64,000 nt of DNA from UMGS1889 sp900556055 (GCA_902463265.1 CABQEV010000004.1:1-64000); one strand, 5' to 3'; counted from the first letter of the stretch, positions 1 through 9,512 are shown. The notes: generated from the sequence alone by a model not told the origin. Program-made: numbers and translations.

Positions 1-180
1 GGCACAAATCAAAGATTTGTGCCGTACTACCTGATTAATGTCTGCTTTTGCCGCCGCTAACGGGCGGCAAGGTGCAAGGATTTTTGGCTAAATCGCCAAA
101 AATCCTTGCACCCAACAACTGAAAAAGCACTCCGAAGCAAAGCTTCTACGCACTTTTTCAGTTGTTGAGCAGACATTAAT
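1..180. repeat. Nested multi-hairpin intergenic element downstream of feoB
   Basis: Non-coding stretch made almost wholly of perfect inverted repeats. A 10-bp hairpin lies at 1-23. A 12-bp outer stem (34-45 with 169-180) encloses three more: 48-55/63-70 (8 bp), 71-88/95-112 (18 bp, 6-nt loop) and 113-127/153-167 (15 bp), the last with a small hairpin at 134-146 in its loop. Folded, this is a closed multi-branch junction. The outer stem ends exactly on the feoB stop codon. No T-run follows in the feoB direction, so it is not an ordinary terminator; it may protect the mRNA 3' end or be a repeat-family copy. The element may continue left of the window. Confidence 0.8.
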
Positions 181-2288
181 TAAAGAAACAAGCGTCCGAT
201 ATTTGCAGCAGCAATACATAACAGAATACCGATCAGAGTCGGCAGCAGGAATGCAAAAAGTGTCCATTTCCTGCTCCCCGACTCTTTTTTTATTGTCATG
301 ATCGTTGTTGCGCACGGGAAATGACAGAGCGAGAAAATTATCGTGCAGAGTGCAGTCACCCATGTCCAGCCGTTGTCGCAGAGAAGTGTTTTGAGTGCCG
401 TCGGATCGGTTATTTCCGTAAGAGTGCCGGTGCACATATAACCCATTATCATGATCGGGATAACTATTTCATTTGCGGGAAATCCCAGAATAAATGCAAG
501 AAGGATAATTCCGTCCAGTCCCATTATCCGTGCAAACGGATCAAGCAGCTGCGAAACGGCGGTCAGCAGAGAAACATCTCCCCATTGCAGATTTGCGCAC
601 AGCCAGATGATAAGCCCCGCAGGCGCTGCGGCTGTCACTGCCCTGCCCAGCACAAACAGCGTTCTGTCAAAGACCGAGCGGATTATGACCTTGCCGAACT
701 GCGGACAGCGGTAAGGCGGAAGTTCAAGCGTGAATGACGAGGGTACGCCTTTAAGCACGGTTTTCGAAAGCAGTGCGGACACCGCAAATGTAAGGAATAT
801 GCCGAGAAGTATTATCCCCGTCAGCATAACGACCGAGCCTGCCCCGCCGCCCCATGCAAAAAACATTGCAATTATCATTATCATCGTCGGGAAACGTCCG
901 TTGCATGGTACAAGGCAGTTTGTCAGCATTGCTATCATACGCTCACGCGGCGAGTCGATTATGCGGCAGCCGGTCACGCCGACAGCATTGCAGCCGAGTC
1001 CCATCGCCATAGTGAGTGCCTGTTTTCCGCATGCGCCCGACCGCTTGAAAAATCTGTCCAGAGTAAAAGCTATTCTCGGCAGATATCCGGCATCCTCAAG
1101 CAAAGTGAACATTGGGAAAAATATTGCCATCGGCGGCAGCATGACCGAAACTACCCATGCAAGAGTGCGGTAAATGCCGTCGATAAGCACACCACGCAGC
1201 CACTCGGGTGCAGCGGCATTCACAAGCATATCGCTGAATTTATCCCCCAGCCCGAACAGCAGATCTGAAAGCATTTCCGACGGAACATTCGCCCCGCAGA
1301 TCGTTATCCAGAACACCGCCGCAAGCAGCAGAAGCATTATCGGAACGCCGAAAACGGGATGCGTCAGCACCTTGTCAATGCGCCTGTCACGCTCATAATA
1401 CTGCGGATCGCCGAATGTCACGCTCAGTGCGGCTATGTCCTCGGCTTTGTTGACAAATGACGATACTATGCTGTCCTCGATATCACTGCGGCTAATTCCC
1501 GCTTCGGCAAGACGCTTTTGCTCAGCACCGCAAGCAGCGGATAATTCGTCATCACCGCCAAGCCCGATCCCTGCCGTCTCGCTCATTCTGCCGATCATCG
1601 TCTTATCCCCCGCAAGCATGGAAACTGCGGCAAAACGGCTGTCGCAGATGCTGCCGAAATATTTTTCCGTAAGAGGTACGATCCGTGAAACAGCACCTTC
1701 TATCTCATCGGGATATATGACCAACGGCTGAGCCTCGGGTGCAGGCTTTTCGCAAACCTCCGCCAGCGCAGACAGCAAAGCATCCACGCCCTCTCCGCTC
1801 CTTGCGGTTATCGGGCATACGGGAACGCCAAGAAGCTTTGACAGCTCCCCGCAGCTGACTTTTATTTTCTTTTTCTCGGCTTCGTCCATCAGATTGACCG
1901 CAACAACTGCTTTTCCCGTTATCTCCAGCGTCTGAAGCACAAGATTGAGGTTTCGTTCAAGGCATGACGCATCACAGACAACAAGCACTGCATCCGCACC
2001 CGAAAAGCACAGAAAATCACGTGCGACCTCCTCCTCTGCGGAATGCGCATTCAGCGAATATGTCCCAGGAAGATCGCATAAGATATATGTTTTTCCGCTG
2101 TATGTAAAGCGTCCCTCAGCAGAGGAAACTGTTTTTCCCGTCCAGTTTCCCGTGTGCTGATTCATGCCCGTAAGCAGATTGAAAAGCGTGGATTTTCCGA
2201 CATTCGGATTTCCCGCCAATGCAACAAGCAGCTCGTCATCGCCGTGTTTTCCGATATTTGCGGCAGCTGCGTCATTCTTTTTTCTCAT
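180..2288 (-). CDS. feoB: Ferrous iron transport protein B (FeoB)
   Basis: Membrane GTPase-coupled Fe(II) importer of 702 residues, near the usual length. The N-terminal G domain shows the P-loop GNPNVGKST, the switch region DLPGTYSL and the NLMDE (G4) motif; the C-terminal half carries the two hydrophobic gate regions with the conserved Cys-containing ALTMAMGLGCNAVGVTG segment and about ten membrane helices. The reading frame opens further upstream (2327), but the ATG at 2288 follows a gaggag ribosome site and begins the conserved protein, so that start was chosen. No feoA is visible nearby, which is unusual but not rare. The gene ends inside the hairpin element at 1-180. Fur control is not evident. 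Confidence 0.95.
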   Translation of the reverse strand: MRKKNDAAAANIGKHGDDELLVALAGNPNVGKSTLFNLLTGMNQHTGNWTGKTVSSAEGRFTYSGKTYILCDLPGTYSLNAHSAEEEVARDFLCFSGADAVLVVCDASCLERNLNLVLQTLEITGKAVVAVNLMDEAEKKKIKVSCGELSKLLGVPVCPITARSGEGVDALLSALAEVCEKPAPEAQPLVIYPDEIEGAVSRIVPLTEKYFGSICDSRFAAVSMLAGDKTMIGRMSETAGIGLGGDDELSAACGAEQKRLAEAGISRSDIEDSIVSSFVNKAEDIAALSVTFGDPQYYERDRRIDKVLTHPVFGVPIMLLLLAAVFWITICGANVPSEMLSDLLFGLGDKFSDMLVNAAAPEWLRGVLIDGIYRTLAWVVSVMLPPMAIFFPMFTLLEDAGYLPRIAFTLDRFFKRSGACGKQALTMAMGLGCNAVGVTGCRIIDSPRERMIAMLTNCLVPCNGRFPTMIMIIAMFFAWGGGAGSVVMLTGIILLGIFLTFAVSALLSKTVLKGVPSSFTLELPPYRCPQFGKVIIRSVFDRTLFVLGRAVTAAAPAGLIIWLCANLQWGDVSLLTAVSQLLDPFARIMGLDGIILLAFILGFPANEIVIPIMIMGYMCTGTLTEITDPTALKTLLCDNGWTWVTALCTIIFSLCHFPCATTIMTIKKESGSRKWTLFAFLLPTLIGILLCIAAANIGRLFL

Positions 2289-2403
2289 GTAAATGAAGCT
2301 CCTCTCGGTCAGGATATTTCTGTTCATCTATCATATGCATATCGCTTGTGAATTAGAATAATCCGCTATTTTCATATCAAATGAAAAATATTTGTTAAAA
2401 CGC

Positions 2404-2431
2404 TTGCAAGTTCAGAAAAAGATGATATAAT
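2404..2431 (+). promoter_or_regulatory. Promoter for yajC
   Basis: TTGCAA (2404-2409), 16 bp, TATAAT (2426-2431), followed by ggagga (2463-2468) and ATG at 2476. Confidence 0.75.
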
Positions 2432-2475
2432 ATTCTTATATAGTGTGGACAAATAAAATGTTGGAGGAATAATTA

Positions 2476-2853
2476 ATGAATTTTGTCTTTAACCATATGC
2501 TTTTTGAAGCATCCGCAGCTGCAGCAGGCTCCGGCGAGCAGGTAAACGGCACGGCATATCTGCTGGTACAGCTCATTCCGCTGGTGCTCCTCTTTGTTTT
2601 CCTTTACTTTATCATGATCCGTCCCCAGAAGAAAAAGGAAAAAGAAGCTAAGGAAATGAGAGATAATCTCCAGATCGGCGACGAAGTTACAACTATCGGC
2701 GGAATTATCGGAATCGTTGTCCGCAAGGACGAAAAGACAGGCACCGTTGTTATCGAAACAGGCGGCGACCGCAGCAAGATCAGAGTAAAGACATGGGCTG
2801 TAAGCGAGAACAATACTGTCCATGACATTCAGGAAGAATCCGCTAAGAAGTAA
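2476..2853 (+). CDS. yajC: Preprotein translocase subunit YajC
   Basis: Small accessory subunit of the Sec translocon (SecDF-YajC), 125 residues. A single hydrophobic helix at about 27-46 is followed by the family hallmark IMIRPQKKKEKE and a soluble beta-domain with LQIGDEVTTIGGIIGIV. The ATG has a strong ggagga site. It heads a short run with the next membrane protein, 47 bp downstream, and the SCIFF pair; this neighbourhood is common in Clostridia. Identification rests on the RPQKK motif plus length. Confidence 0.95.
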   Translation: MNFVFNHMLFEASAAAAGSGEQVNGTAYLLVQLIPLVLLFVFLYFIMIRPQKKKEKEAKEMRDNLQIGDEVTTIGGIIGIVVRKDEKTGTVVIETGGDRSKIRVKTWAVSENNTVHDIQEESAKK

Positions 2854-2900
2854 TATTTTCGGAATATCATGAATATCATTTCTCGAAAGGACTGATATTC

Positions 2901-3308
2901 ATGCGAAAATCCGCTTCATACAGATCAAAGCAGGAAAAAATAACGGCAGCCGTCCGCTCGGCATTTGCGGGAGTCGGGGTTCTGTTTTTGTGCGTCCTGC
3001 TTTTTTCTTTTGTTATCAGCAAAATTGACGTGTCCGACGGGATAGTCAGACTGCTTGCATCGCTTTCCCTCTGCGCCGCCTGCTTTTCTTCAAGCTATGT
3101 CTGCGCAAGACAAAGAGGCAGGGACGGGCTTGTTTCGGGATTATTTGTCGGCGGGATCACCTTCGGAGTGATCTTTATCTTAAGTATGTTCATATACGGC
3201 GGGATAAGCGGCAGCGGCGGATTTTTCTCCAAGCTGCTGATGATATTGTCCTGTTCGGCTATCGGAGGCATAATCGGAGTTAATGCAAAAACACTGAAAA
3301 AGCCGTAA
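2901..3308 (+). CDS. TIGR04086-type four-helix membrane protein
   Basis: Integral membrane protein of 135 residues with four predicted helices (about 20-42, 48-68, 78-100 and 108-128) and a basic N-terminus. Family membership is suggested by size, topology and position between yajC and the SCIFF genes, the usual clostridial context. It has no known biochemical role. Its ATG follows a cgaaaggactgat ribosome site. A role in membrane or peptide export is only a guess from context. Confidence 0.75.
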   Translation: MRKSASYRSKQEKITAAVRSAFAGVGVLFLCVLLFSFVISKIDVSDGIVRLLASLSLCAACFSSSYVCARQRGRDGLVSGLFVGGITFGVIFILSMFIYGGISGSGGFFSKLLMILSCSAIGGIIGVNAKTLKKP

Positions 3309-3376
3309 AAAATCGTCGGTTCATTGTTTGTTTGCAAAAAATTATTTTAAAACACCGATTTTCTCGGAAAATGCTC

Positions 3377-3405
3377 TTGCATTTTTTGTCGGAAAGTGTT
3401 ATAAT
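3377..3405 (+). promoter_or_regulatory. Promoter for the SCIFF peptide gene
   Basis: TTGCAT (3377-3382), 17 bp, perfect TATAAT (3400-3405). The transcript would start about 30 nt before the peptide ATG, giving the SCIFF gene its own strong promoter. Confidence 0.85.
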
Positions 3406-3440
3406 TTATTCAGTGATTTTTTATAAAGGAGAAGTTTATC

Positions 3441-3578
3441 ATGAAGCATATCGTTACCATTAACAAGGCTAACCTTAAGAAGTCCGCTGAAAAGGGCGGT
3501 TGCGGCAAGTGCCAGGCTTCCTGCCAGTCTGCATGTAAGACATCCTGCACTGTTGCAAACCAGAAGTGCGAAAAGTAA
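3441..3578 (+). CDS. scfA: SCIFF six-cysteine ranthipeptide precursor
   Basis: Forty-five-residue RiPP precursor with exactly six cysteines (C21, C24, C28, C32, C36, C43), matching 'six cysteines in forty-five'. The N-terminal MKHIVTINK acts as leader; the core from residue 19 is Gly/Cys/Ser/Thr rich. In characterised members the maturase links Cys sulfur to neighbouring residues by thioether bonds. Ribosome site aaaggag at 3425-3431. It is followed by its own terminator and then the maturase. The product is near-universal in Clostridia, but its biological role is still unclear. Confidence 0.97.
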   Translation: MKHIVTINKANLKKSAEKGGCGKCQASCQSACKTSCTVANQKCEK

Positions 3579-3596
3579 TTTTACTCGGGGACTTCG

Positions 3597-3622
3597 AAGG
3601 GACAGCAATGTCCCTTTTTTTA
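3597..3622 (+). terminator. Terminator/attenuator between SCIFF peptide and maturase
   Basis: Stem aagggaca (3597-3604) with tgtccctt (3609-3616), loop gcaa, then a T-run to 3622. No separate maturase promoter is obvious, so partial read-through probably keeps maturase levels below those of the peptide. Confidence 0.85.
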
Positions 3623-3664
3623 TTATGAACAGTAGTTTTCAAAAGTTAATGAGAGGGATTTTGC

Positions 3665-5044
3665 ATGATTCATAAATATAAGCTTAACGGTTACAACATT
3701 GTTCTTGACGTAAACAGCGGCGGCGTCCATATCGTGGACGAGCTTACATATGACCTGCTTGACAATATCAAGCCGCCCTTTGAAAAGGAATGTCCTCAGA
3801 ACGTTATCGAAAAGATGCAGCGCTTCTATCAGGAGGATGAGATACGCTCCTGCTATGACGAGGTAGTGGATCTCTATAAAAACGAAGTCCTTTTCTCAGA
3901 GGACGATTATGAGAAGTTCGCATCATACGCAGTTGCATCGCCCGTAAAGGCTATGTGTCTGCTTATCTCACAGGACTGCAACCTGAGATGCGAATACTGC
4001 TTTGCATCAACAGGCGACTACGGCTGCGGAAGAAAGCTCATGGACTTCACAACAGGAAAGATGGCTATCGACTTCCTGCTTGAAAATTCGGGCAACAGAG
4101 AAAATCTCGAGCTTGACTTTTTCGGCGGCGAACCGCTCATGAATTTCAATGTCGTAAAGCAGATAGTTGAATACGCACGTTCAAAGGAAGCCGAGTACAA
4201 GAAACGCTTCAGATTTACCATCACAACAAACGGTATGCTCCTGAACGACGATATCATTGACTTTATCAATAAGGAAATGTCAAACGTTGTTCTTTCCGTT
4301 GACGGAAGACCGGAAGTCAATGACAAGGTAAGAAAGCGTGTTGACGGAACAGGCTCCTACGCAAAAATCATGCCGAAATACAAGGAGCTTGTTGAAAAGC
4401 GCGGCGACAAGGACTATTACGTCCGTGCAACATTCACAAAGTATAACCTTGATTTCGCAAACGATGTTTTCCATCTCTATTCACAGGGATTTGACCAGCT
4501 TTCCGCTGAGCCTGTTGTAGGCGATCCCTCAATGCCCTATGCTATCACTGAAAAGGAACTTCCCCGCATATTCGGTGAATATGAGCGTCTTGCTGAAATG
4601 ATGCTCGTCAACGAAAATAAGGGCAAAAAGTTCAACTTCTTCCACTTTATGCTCGACCTCGATCAGGGACCCTGCGCTATCAAGCGTCTGAGAGGCTGCG
4701 GAAGCGGAAATGAATATGTTGCCATCACTCCCGACGGAGATATCTATCCCTGCCACCAGTTTGTCGGCATAAACGAGTACAAAATGGGCAACCTCATGGA
4801 CAAGACATTTGACATGAATATCAAAAATGAATTTGCCAAGGCTCATATTTACAGCAAGGAAGACTGCCGCAAGTGCTGGGCAAGATTCTATTGCAGCGGC
4901 GGATGCAACGCAAACAACTACATCTTCAACCACGACATCCACTCTGCACATAAGCTTTCCTGCGAGCTTGAAAAGAAGCGCCTTGAATGTGCTATCATGA
5001 TGAAGGCTGCAAGAGCTGTTGAAAAAGACAGATTTGACGATTAA
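3665..5044 (+). CDS. scfB: SCIFF radical SAM maturase (thioether-forming, SPASM)
   Basis: Radical S-adenosylmethionine enzyme of 459 residues that installs thioether cross-links in the SCIFF peptide. An N-terminal peptide-recognition region (about 1-90) precedes the CxxxCxxC cluster C105-C109-C112 (DCNLRCEYCFAS), the GGEP motif of the radical SAM barrel, and a C-terminal SPASM domain whose Cys residues (CGSGNEYVAITPDGDIYPC, then CRKCWARFYCSGGC) bind auxiliary iron-sulfur clusters. Length and motifs match the family. ATG follows agaggg. It forms a unit with scfA, 86 bp upstream. Confidence 0.97.
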   Translation: MIHKYKLNGYNIVLDVNSGGVHIVDELTYDLLDNIKPPFEKECPQNVIEKMQRFYQEDEIRSCYDEVVDLYKNEVLFSEDDYEKFASYAVASPVKAMCLLISQDCNLRCEYCFASTGDYGCGRKLMDFTTGKMAIDFLLENSGNRENLELDFFGGEPLMNFNVVKQIVEYARSKEAEYKKRFRFTITTNGMLLNDDIIDFINKEMSNVVLSVDGRPEVNDKVRKRVDGTGSYAKIMPKYKELVEKRGDKDYYVRATFTKYNLDFANDVFHLYSQGFDQLSAEPVVGDPSMPYAITEKELPRIFGEYERLAEMMLVNENKGKKFNFFHFMLDLDQGPCAIKRLRGCGSGNEYVAITPDGDIYPCHQFVGINEYKMGNLMDKTFDMNIKNEFAKAHIYSKEDCRKCWARFYCSGGCNANNYIFNHDIHSAHKLSCELEKKRLECAIMMKAARAVEKDRFDD

Positions 5045-5049
5045 TATTC

Positions 5050-5114
5050 TCCCGTCCGGGATCCGGTGATACAGCGGTTCAAAGCTTATTGCCTAATCAC
5101 GGACGGGATTTTTG
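5050..5114 (+). terminator. Terminator after scfB
   Basis: tcccgtccg (5050-5058) pairs with cggacggga (5100-5108), followed by a T-run. The loop is unusually long (about 41 nt). Confidence 0.65.
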
Positions 5115-5139
5115 TATTTATATTGTAATCACTCTGTAA

Positions 5140-5168
5140 TTGTGTTTTCCGAAACATTATGATAAAAT
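5140..5168 (+). promoter_or_regulatory. Promoter of the repeat lipoprotein gene
   Basis: TTGTGT (5140-5145), 17 bp, TAAAAT (5163-5168); ribosome site ggggtgat then ATG 5198. Confidence 0.6.
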
Positions 5169-5197
5169 AATATCAACAATTATTATGGGGTGATGAC

Positions 5198-6910
5198 ATG
5201 CGCAAAAAGACACTTGCAGCACTGACAGCTGCGCTCATGATGACAGCCTGCACTTCTCAGACACAAACCGACATTTCCGAAACATCGGCTGATACTTCGG
5301 AAACATCTGCCGAAACTCAGACAGAAACATCTGCCGAGACCGAAGCTGCGGAAATTCCCAAACGTCCCAAATTCACGGGAGGATTTGACACACGCACTCT
5401 CGATTACATGAACAGGCTGCTCGACTGCGAAGCTTTCGGCGGGATGCTTGAAAAAAAGCCGTCCGTCCAAATACTGGACATGAACGGCGATCTTTCGCCG
5501 GAAATAGTTCTGAGCATCCCATCGGAAACATCTGACGCAGTTTTTTCGCTGAATGAAAGCGGTGCATTTCTTGTTCCGCTGTCCGCCGGATCAGACTGTT
5601 CATATGACGGAGAATCGCTCGAAAGCTATCTCAGGGACGGAAAGCAAGTTCTTCTTACAAGATCACAGAATGGCGAAAATCCCGAGATAGTCAGAGTGAC
5701 ATTTGACGGAAAAGAGATATCGGCGGACGTTGTCTGCGCTTGTGACAGCAATGCTGCCGATGAATACATGGCAGACTGCGAATACAGCGGATTTTACATT
5801 GCATCAAATATTGATCTGAATGAAAATTATGAGCCTATATCGCTGATAAGGCTGGCATCGGAGCTTGACAATTTCTATCAGTATGCCGATACGTTTGAAA
5901 TGCTGAATGACGATATCCCGAGAGAAATCAGATTTCTTCAGACCTATTCAGAACATTCGTATAATCCCAATGATATTTCCTCTAAGACGATCAGATACGA
6001 TGGTGCGGGAAACATTATGTACAATAATTCGGACAGTGAAAATGAATATAAGTATGGATATTATCCCGACGGAACAGTTAAAAGCATCATTATCCTGAAA
6101 GACGGTGTAAGAAAATCGGAGAAATACTTTGATGAACATGGAAATGACGTAAATGACTACTGCGAATATAACGAAAACGGGCAGCTTATCAGGAAAAAGA
6201 AGCATAACGGAAGCATTGAGATATATTCCTACAATCCCGACGGAAGTCTTGCGGATACTGTCATTATCGGCGGCAGAAAAACGGCTGACGAATCTGAAGA
6301 AACCAAAAGGCACGTTTACATCGGAAATGTTGAACAGGTCTATTACAGATCGGACAATGTCCCCGAGTATCTTTTATCGGAAACAACATATGATGAGAAC
6401 GGGAATAAGCTTTCTGTGCGTACATTTACCAAGTACGGAAAAACATTAGACCTGACCGAATACGTATATAACGAAAACGGCGACCTTATTTCAGAGAAAT
6501 ACACTCGCCCCGACAGCATATATGAAGGATCGGACAAGATACAGGAATATGAGTGCAGCTATGAATATGACGGAAGGCTGCTCATATCGGAGACATTCAA
6601 ATACTGGCGAACCACTGTAACACATAAGTATGTCTATGACAAAAGATCGCATTCCGTTCCCGCCGAGATATACGAAACTTTTGCCGGAAGATTTCTGCCT
6701 GAATACGGTGAAAAGCGTCTGCTTACCGAAATCATCATGACTGTGGAAGGCGAAGATGACGATGTGAACGGATTTCTTACCGGAGAATATCACAACTATT
6801 ATTCCAACACGCTTGACCTGAAAGGAAATCCGGTCAGGATCCGCTGCACATCAGATTCATATGTTGATTATCAGATCATATGCTTCACACCCGTTTCCGT
6901 TATCGCATAA
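5198..6910 (+). CDS. Lipoprotein with YD-like repeats
   Basis: Secreted lipoprotein of 570 residues with lipobox ending at C18 (LMMTAC) and a low-complexity Thr/Ser/Glu linker to about residue 55. A globular part (60-250) is followed by repeated short units of the kind Y-x-E/D-N-G-x-L-x-x-K, for example YNENGQLIRKKK, YDENGNKLSVR and YNENGDLISEKY, resembling MORN/YD (RHS-like) beta repeats. No enzyme motif or RHS core was recognised. It is monocistronic between terminators. A surface adhesion or binding role is inference. Confidence 0.8.
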   Translation: MRKKTLAALTAALMMTACTSQTQTDISETSADTSETSAETQTETSAETEAAEIPKRPKFTGGFDTRTLDYMNRLLDCEAFGGMLEKKPSVQILDMNGDLSPEIVLSIPSETSDAVFSLNESGAFLVPLSAGSDCSYDGESLESYLRDGKQVLLTRSQNGENPEIVRVTFDGKEISADVVCACDSNAADEYMADCEYSGFYIASNIDLNENYEPISLIRLASELDNFYQYADTFEMLNDDIPREIRFLQTYSEHSYNPNDISSKTIRYDGAGNIMYNNSDSENEYKYGYYPDGTVKSIIILKDGVRKSEKYFDEHGNDVNDYCEYNENGQLIRKKKHNGSIEIYSYNPDGSLADTVIIGGRKTADESEETKRHVYIGNVEQVYYRSDNVPEYLLSETTYDENGNKLSVRTFTKYGKTLDLTEYVYNENGDLISEKYTRPDSIYEGSDKIQEYECSYEYDGRLLISETFKYWRTTVTHKYVYDKRSHSVPAEIYETFAGRFLPEYGEKRLLTEIIMTVEGEDDDVNGFLTGEYHNYYSNTLDLKGNPVRIRCTSDSYVDYQIICFTPVSVIA

Positions 6911-6951
6911 AAAAACCGCTGTACGTTTTATTGTACAGCGGACTTTTTTAT
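6909..6951. terminator. Bidirectional terminator
   Basis: Nine-bp stem ccgctgtac (6916-6924)/gtacagcgg (6933-6941) flanked by an A-run and a T-run; serves the converging genes at 5198 and 6948. Confidence 0.9.
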
Positions 6952-9512
6952 TCTTCTTCGGCAGTAACGGTCTCAGGCTCTTCCTCAGCCTTTTTCTGCT
7001 GTTTCAGACGTTCCTTTTCGACACGTTCTTCGGCAAGGATACGCTCTTTTTCTTCCATATGCTCCTTATCGGGCTTGTGGAGAGCGTCGTATTTTTCAAC
7101 GAACTCGATCATTTCATTTTCGCAGAGCGGCTTTGACATCAGGAAGCCCTGAATATAGTCGCATTTCATTTCCTTCAGCGCATTGAACTGTCCGACTGTT
7201 TCAACGCCCTCGGCTACCGTCTTGATGTTAAGGTTATGCACAAGGTCGATTATCGAATCGGTTATCGCATAATCCTTGCGGTTAGTGTATATCTCGTCAA
7301 CAAAGGATTTATCGACTTTCAGGCACTTTATCGGGAAATTCTTGAGATAGTTGAGCGATGAATAGCCCGTTCCGAAATCATCGAGTGCAAGTGAGATGCC
7401 GAGGTCGCATATCTCGTTGATAATGTTGCTGCTGCTGTTTGTGAAGTCGATCAGCGTGCTTTCGGTTATCTCGATCTGAATGAATTTCGGATTGATATGC
7501 GTTATTTCAAGCACACGCTTTACATGGTCAAGATAGTTGGATTTTTTCAGCTGCACGGGCGATGCATTTATCGAGATCATCAGATCCTTATGGCAGCAGT
7601 CGTAAAGCTTTTTCTGGAAGCGGCACGCTGACTCGAATATCCATGTGCCTATCGGAATGATAGCGCCTGTCTCCTCGGCTATGCTGATAAATTCATCGGG
7701 CGGGACAAATCCAAGCTCCTCGGAATTCCAGCGGATCAGCACCTCAAAGCCGTAAATATCGCCCGTTTTGGTGGATATTATAGGCTGATAATTCAGGAAA
7801 AGCTCACCCTTGGACAGTGCGGAATTGAGCTGCTGGGATATTGCAGACTTGCTGACGATCTTTTTATGCAGATTGTTGTTGAAGTACGCAACACGTCCCT
7901 TTCCGCGCTCTTTTGCCTTCTGCACGGCAATATCCGCATCACGGATAAGCATATCCGCCGTAACATCGTCATCTGGATATACCGAAATACCTGCGGAAAA
8001 CTTTATGTAGATAGGATCTCCGAGAACTGAGATAGGATTGTCAAATTCAGACTTTATCTTAGATACCGCAGAAGCAATATCCTCGTTATCCTGACCTATT
8101 TTCATCAGAACAACGAACTCGTCTCCGCTGAAACGCGCGATCTTTGCGGAATCCCCGAGGGCAAGTGACAGCTTTTCGGCAAATGTCACAAGCACTTCAT
8201 CGCCGAAGCTGTGTCCCAAAGTATCGTTTATCCATTTGAAGTTGTCGATATCAAGGAAAATAATGCCCAGACGGCTTTTTTCCTCGCTGCATGTAACTAT
8301 GGAATCTGCGGCGATCTCGAAGAATTTCTGACGGTTCAGCATGCCTGTCAGCTGGTCGAGATTTGAATATTTGTCGATCAGACCCGCCTGAGTGTGGAGC
8401 AGCTCGGCAAGCGAATCTATTCCGCAGGCGATAGTGCCAAGCTCATTGTTCGATGCAAGCTTGATCCTTGCGGAATACGTTCCGCTCTCGACTGCGTCAA
8501 GTCCCCTTGTTATCGCACTTATCGGCTTGACCTCACTCTTTATGATGTTTGCCGTGAAAATGTACATCAGTGCGATGATGCACGCCATTATTGCGACCTC
8601 CTGCACGAACAGGCGGCTCATGTTTCCGTTGATAACGTTTCCATCAAAGAAGATAACCGTGTTCCAGCCTGTCAAACCGCTCTTGTTGACGTAGATATAA
8701 TGCGTAACGCCGTTTATCTTGATAGCCTCAGCCTTTGAAGCGTACGAGTTTGTGATTATCGAACTGATCTCCGGACTGTTTATGTCGTAAGCCGACACAA
8801 ATTCACTGCTTTTCGGCTGATAGATTATAGTTCCGTTTGCCGATATAAGCAGAGGATATGTTCCGTCAAACGTCAAATATGCTCCGAGATTTTCGAACAA
8901 TGCACCGCTGTCGATCTCAATTCCCGCATAGCCGATAATATTTCCGTTGTCGGTTATAAGGCAGACCGCAGTTATCGCCGAGCTGTCGGAAATGATCGCC
9001 TCCGTGCTGTTTGAGAACCAGTAGTATGAATCGGATCTTGATGAAATAAGCGGGGTGTACCAGCTTTTTGAGCTTAATCCGAAGTTATTCGATGATATGA
9101 ATTTCCCGTCGCTGCCGGTGAGATTTCCTCCCCTGTCACTCACTACCCATGCGCCCTTGACATCGGAATCATATTCACCGATGCTGTCTAAGAGGGAAAA
9201 GATCACCGCAGAATCATCCGAAGGAATATCTCTGTTGATGACATCAGCCGAAAGATATTTTTTCACAGAATTGTTTACCGAAAGCATTCTCAGCGGTGCG
9301 ACCTTCGCGGACATATACTCATCGACTGCCGATGATACCGAGCTGCTTATGCTGCGGAGATTTTTCTCCGTATCCGAAATTATGTAAATGCGTGTAAGCC
9401 CGTAGGTTATAACAATAAAGACAGCAAACATCAGCACATAGATCCCTGCGACCAGTGCAAGCAGCCGCTTTGAAAAATGTCTGCTGTAATATTCCTTTAT
9501 ATTATTTATCAT
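6948..9512 (-). CDS. Membrane dual GGDEF-EAL c-di-GMP protein with extracellular sensor
   Basis: Signalling protein of 854 residues. Helix 17-40, an extracellular dCache-like sensor (about 50-300), helix 302-324, a HAMP-like linker, GGDEF domain (about 385-545) and EAL domain (about 555-805), then a highly charged tail. The cyclase signature reads SGDEF (462-466), a variant often still active. The EAL signature reads EVL (590-592); the other phosphodiesterase residues (DDFGTG at 711-716, AEGVET, DYIQGF) are intact. Either or both activities are therefore possible, switched by an external ligand. The reading start has ribosome site aaggggta. Confidence 0.93.
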   Translation of the reverse strand: MINNIKEYYSRHFSKRLLALVAGIYVLMFAVFIVITYGLTRIYIISDTEKNLRSISSSVSSAVDEYMSAKVAPLRMLSVNNSVKKYLSADVINRDIPSDDSAVIFSLLDSIGEYDSDVKGAWVVSDRGGNLTGSDGKFISSNNFGLSSKSWYTPLISSRSDSYYWFSNSTEAIISDSSAITAVCLITDNGNIIGYAGIEIDSGALFENLGAYLTFDGTYPLLISANGTIIYQPKSSEFVSAYDINSPEISSIITNSYASKAEAIKINGVTHYIYVNKSGLTGWNTVIFFDGNVINGNMSRLFVQEVAIMACIIALMYIFTANIIKSEVKPISAITRGLDAVESGTYSARIKLASNNELGTIACGIDSLAELLHTQAGLIDKYSNLDQLTGMLNRQKFFEIAADSIVTCSEEKSRLGIIFLDIDNFKWINDTLGHSFGDEVLVTFAEKLSLALGDSAKIARFSGDEFVVLMKIGQDNEDIASAVSKIKSEFDNPISVLGDPIYIKFSAGISVYPDDDVTADMLIRDADIAVQKAKERGKGRVAYFNNNLHKKIVSKSAISQQLNSALSKGELFLNYQPIISTKTGDIYGFEVLIRWNSEELGFVPPDEFISIAEETGAIIPIGTWIFESACRFQKKLYDCCHKDLMISINASPVQLKKSNYLDHVKRVLEITHINPKFIQIEITESTLIDFTNSSSNIINEICDLGISLALDDFGTGYSSLNYLKNFPIKCLKVDKSFVDEIYTNRKDYAITDSIIDLVHNLNIKTVAEGVETVGQFNALKEMKCDYIQGFLMSKPLCENEMIEFVEKYDALHKPDKEHMEEKERILAEERVEKERLKQQKKAEEEPETVTAEEE

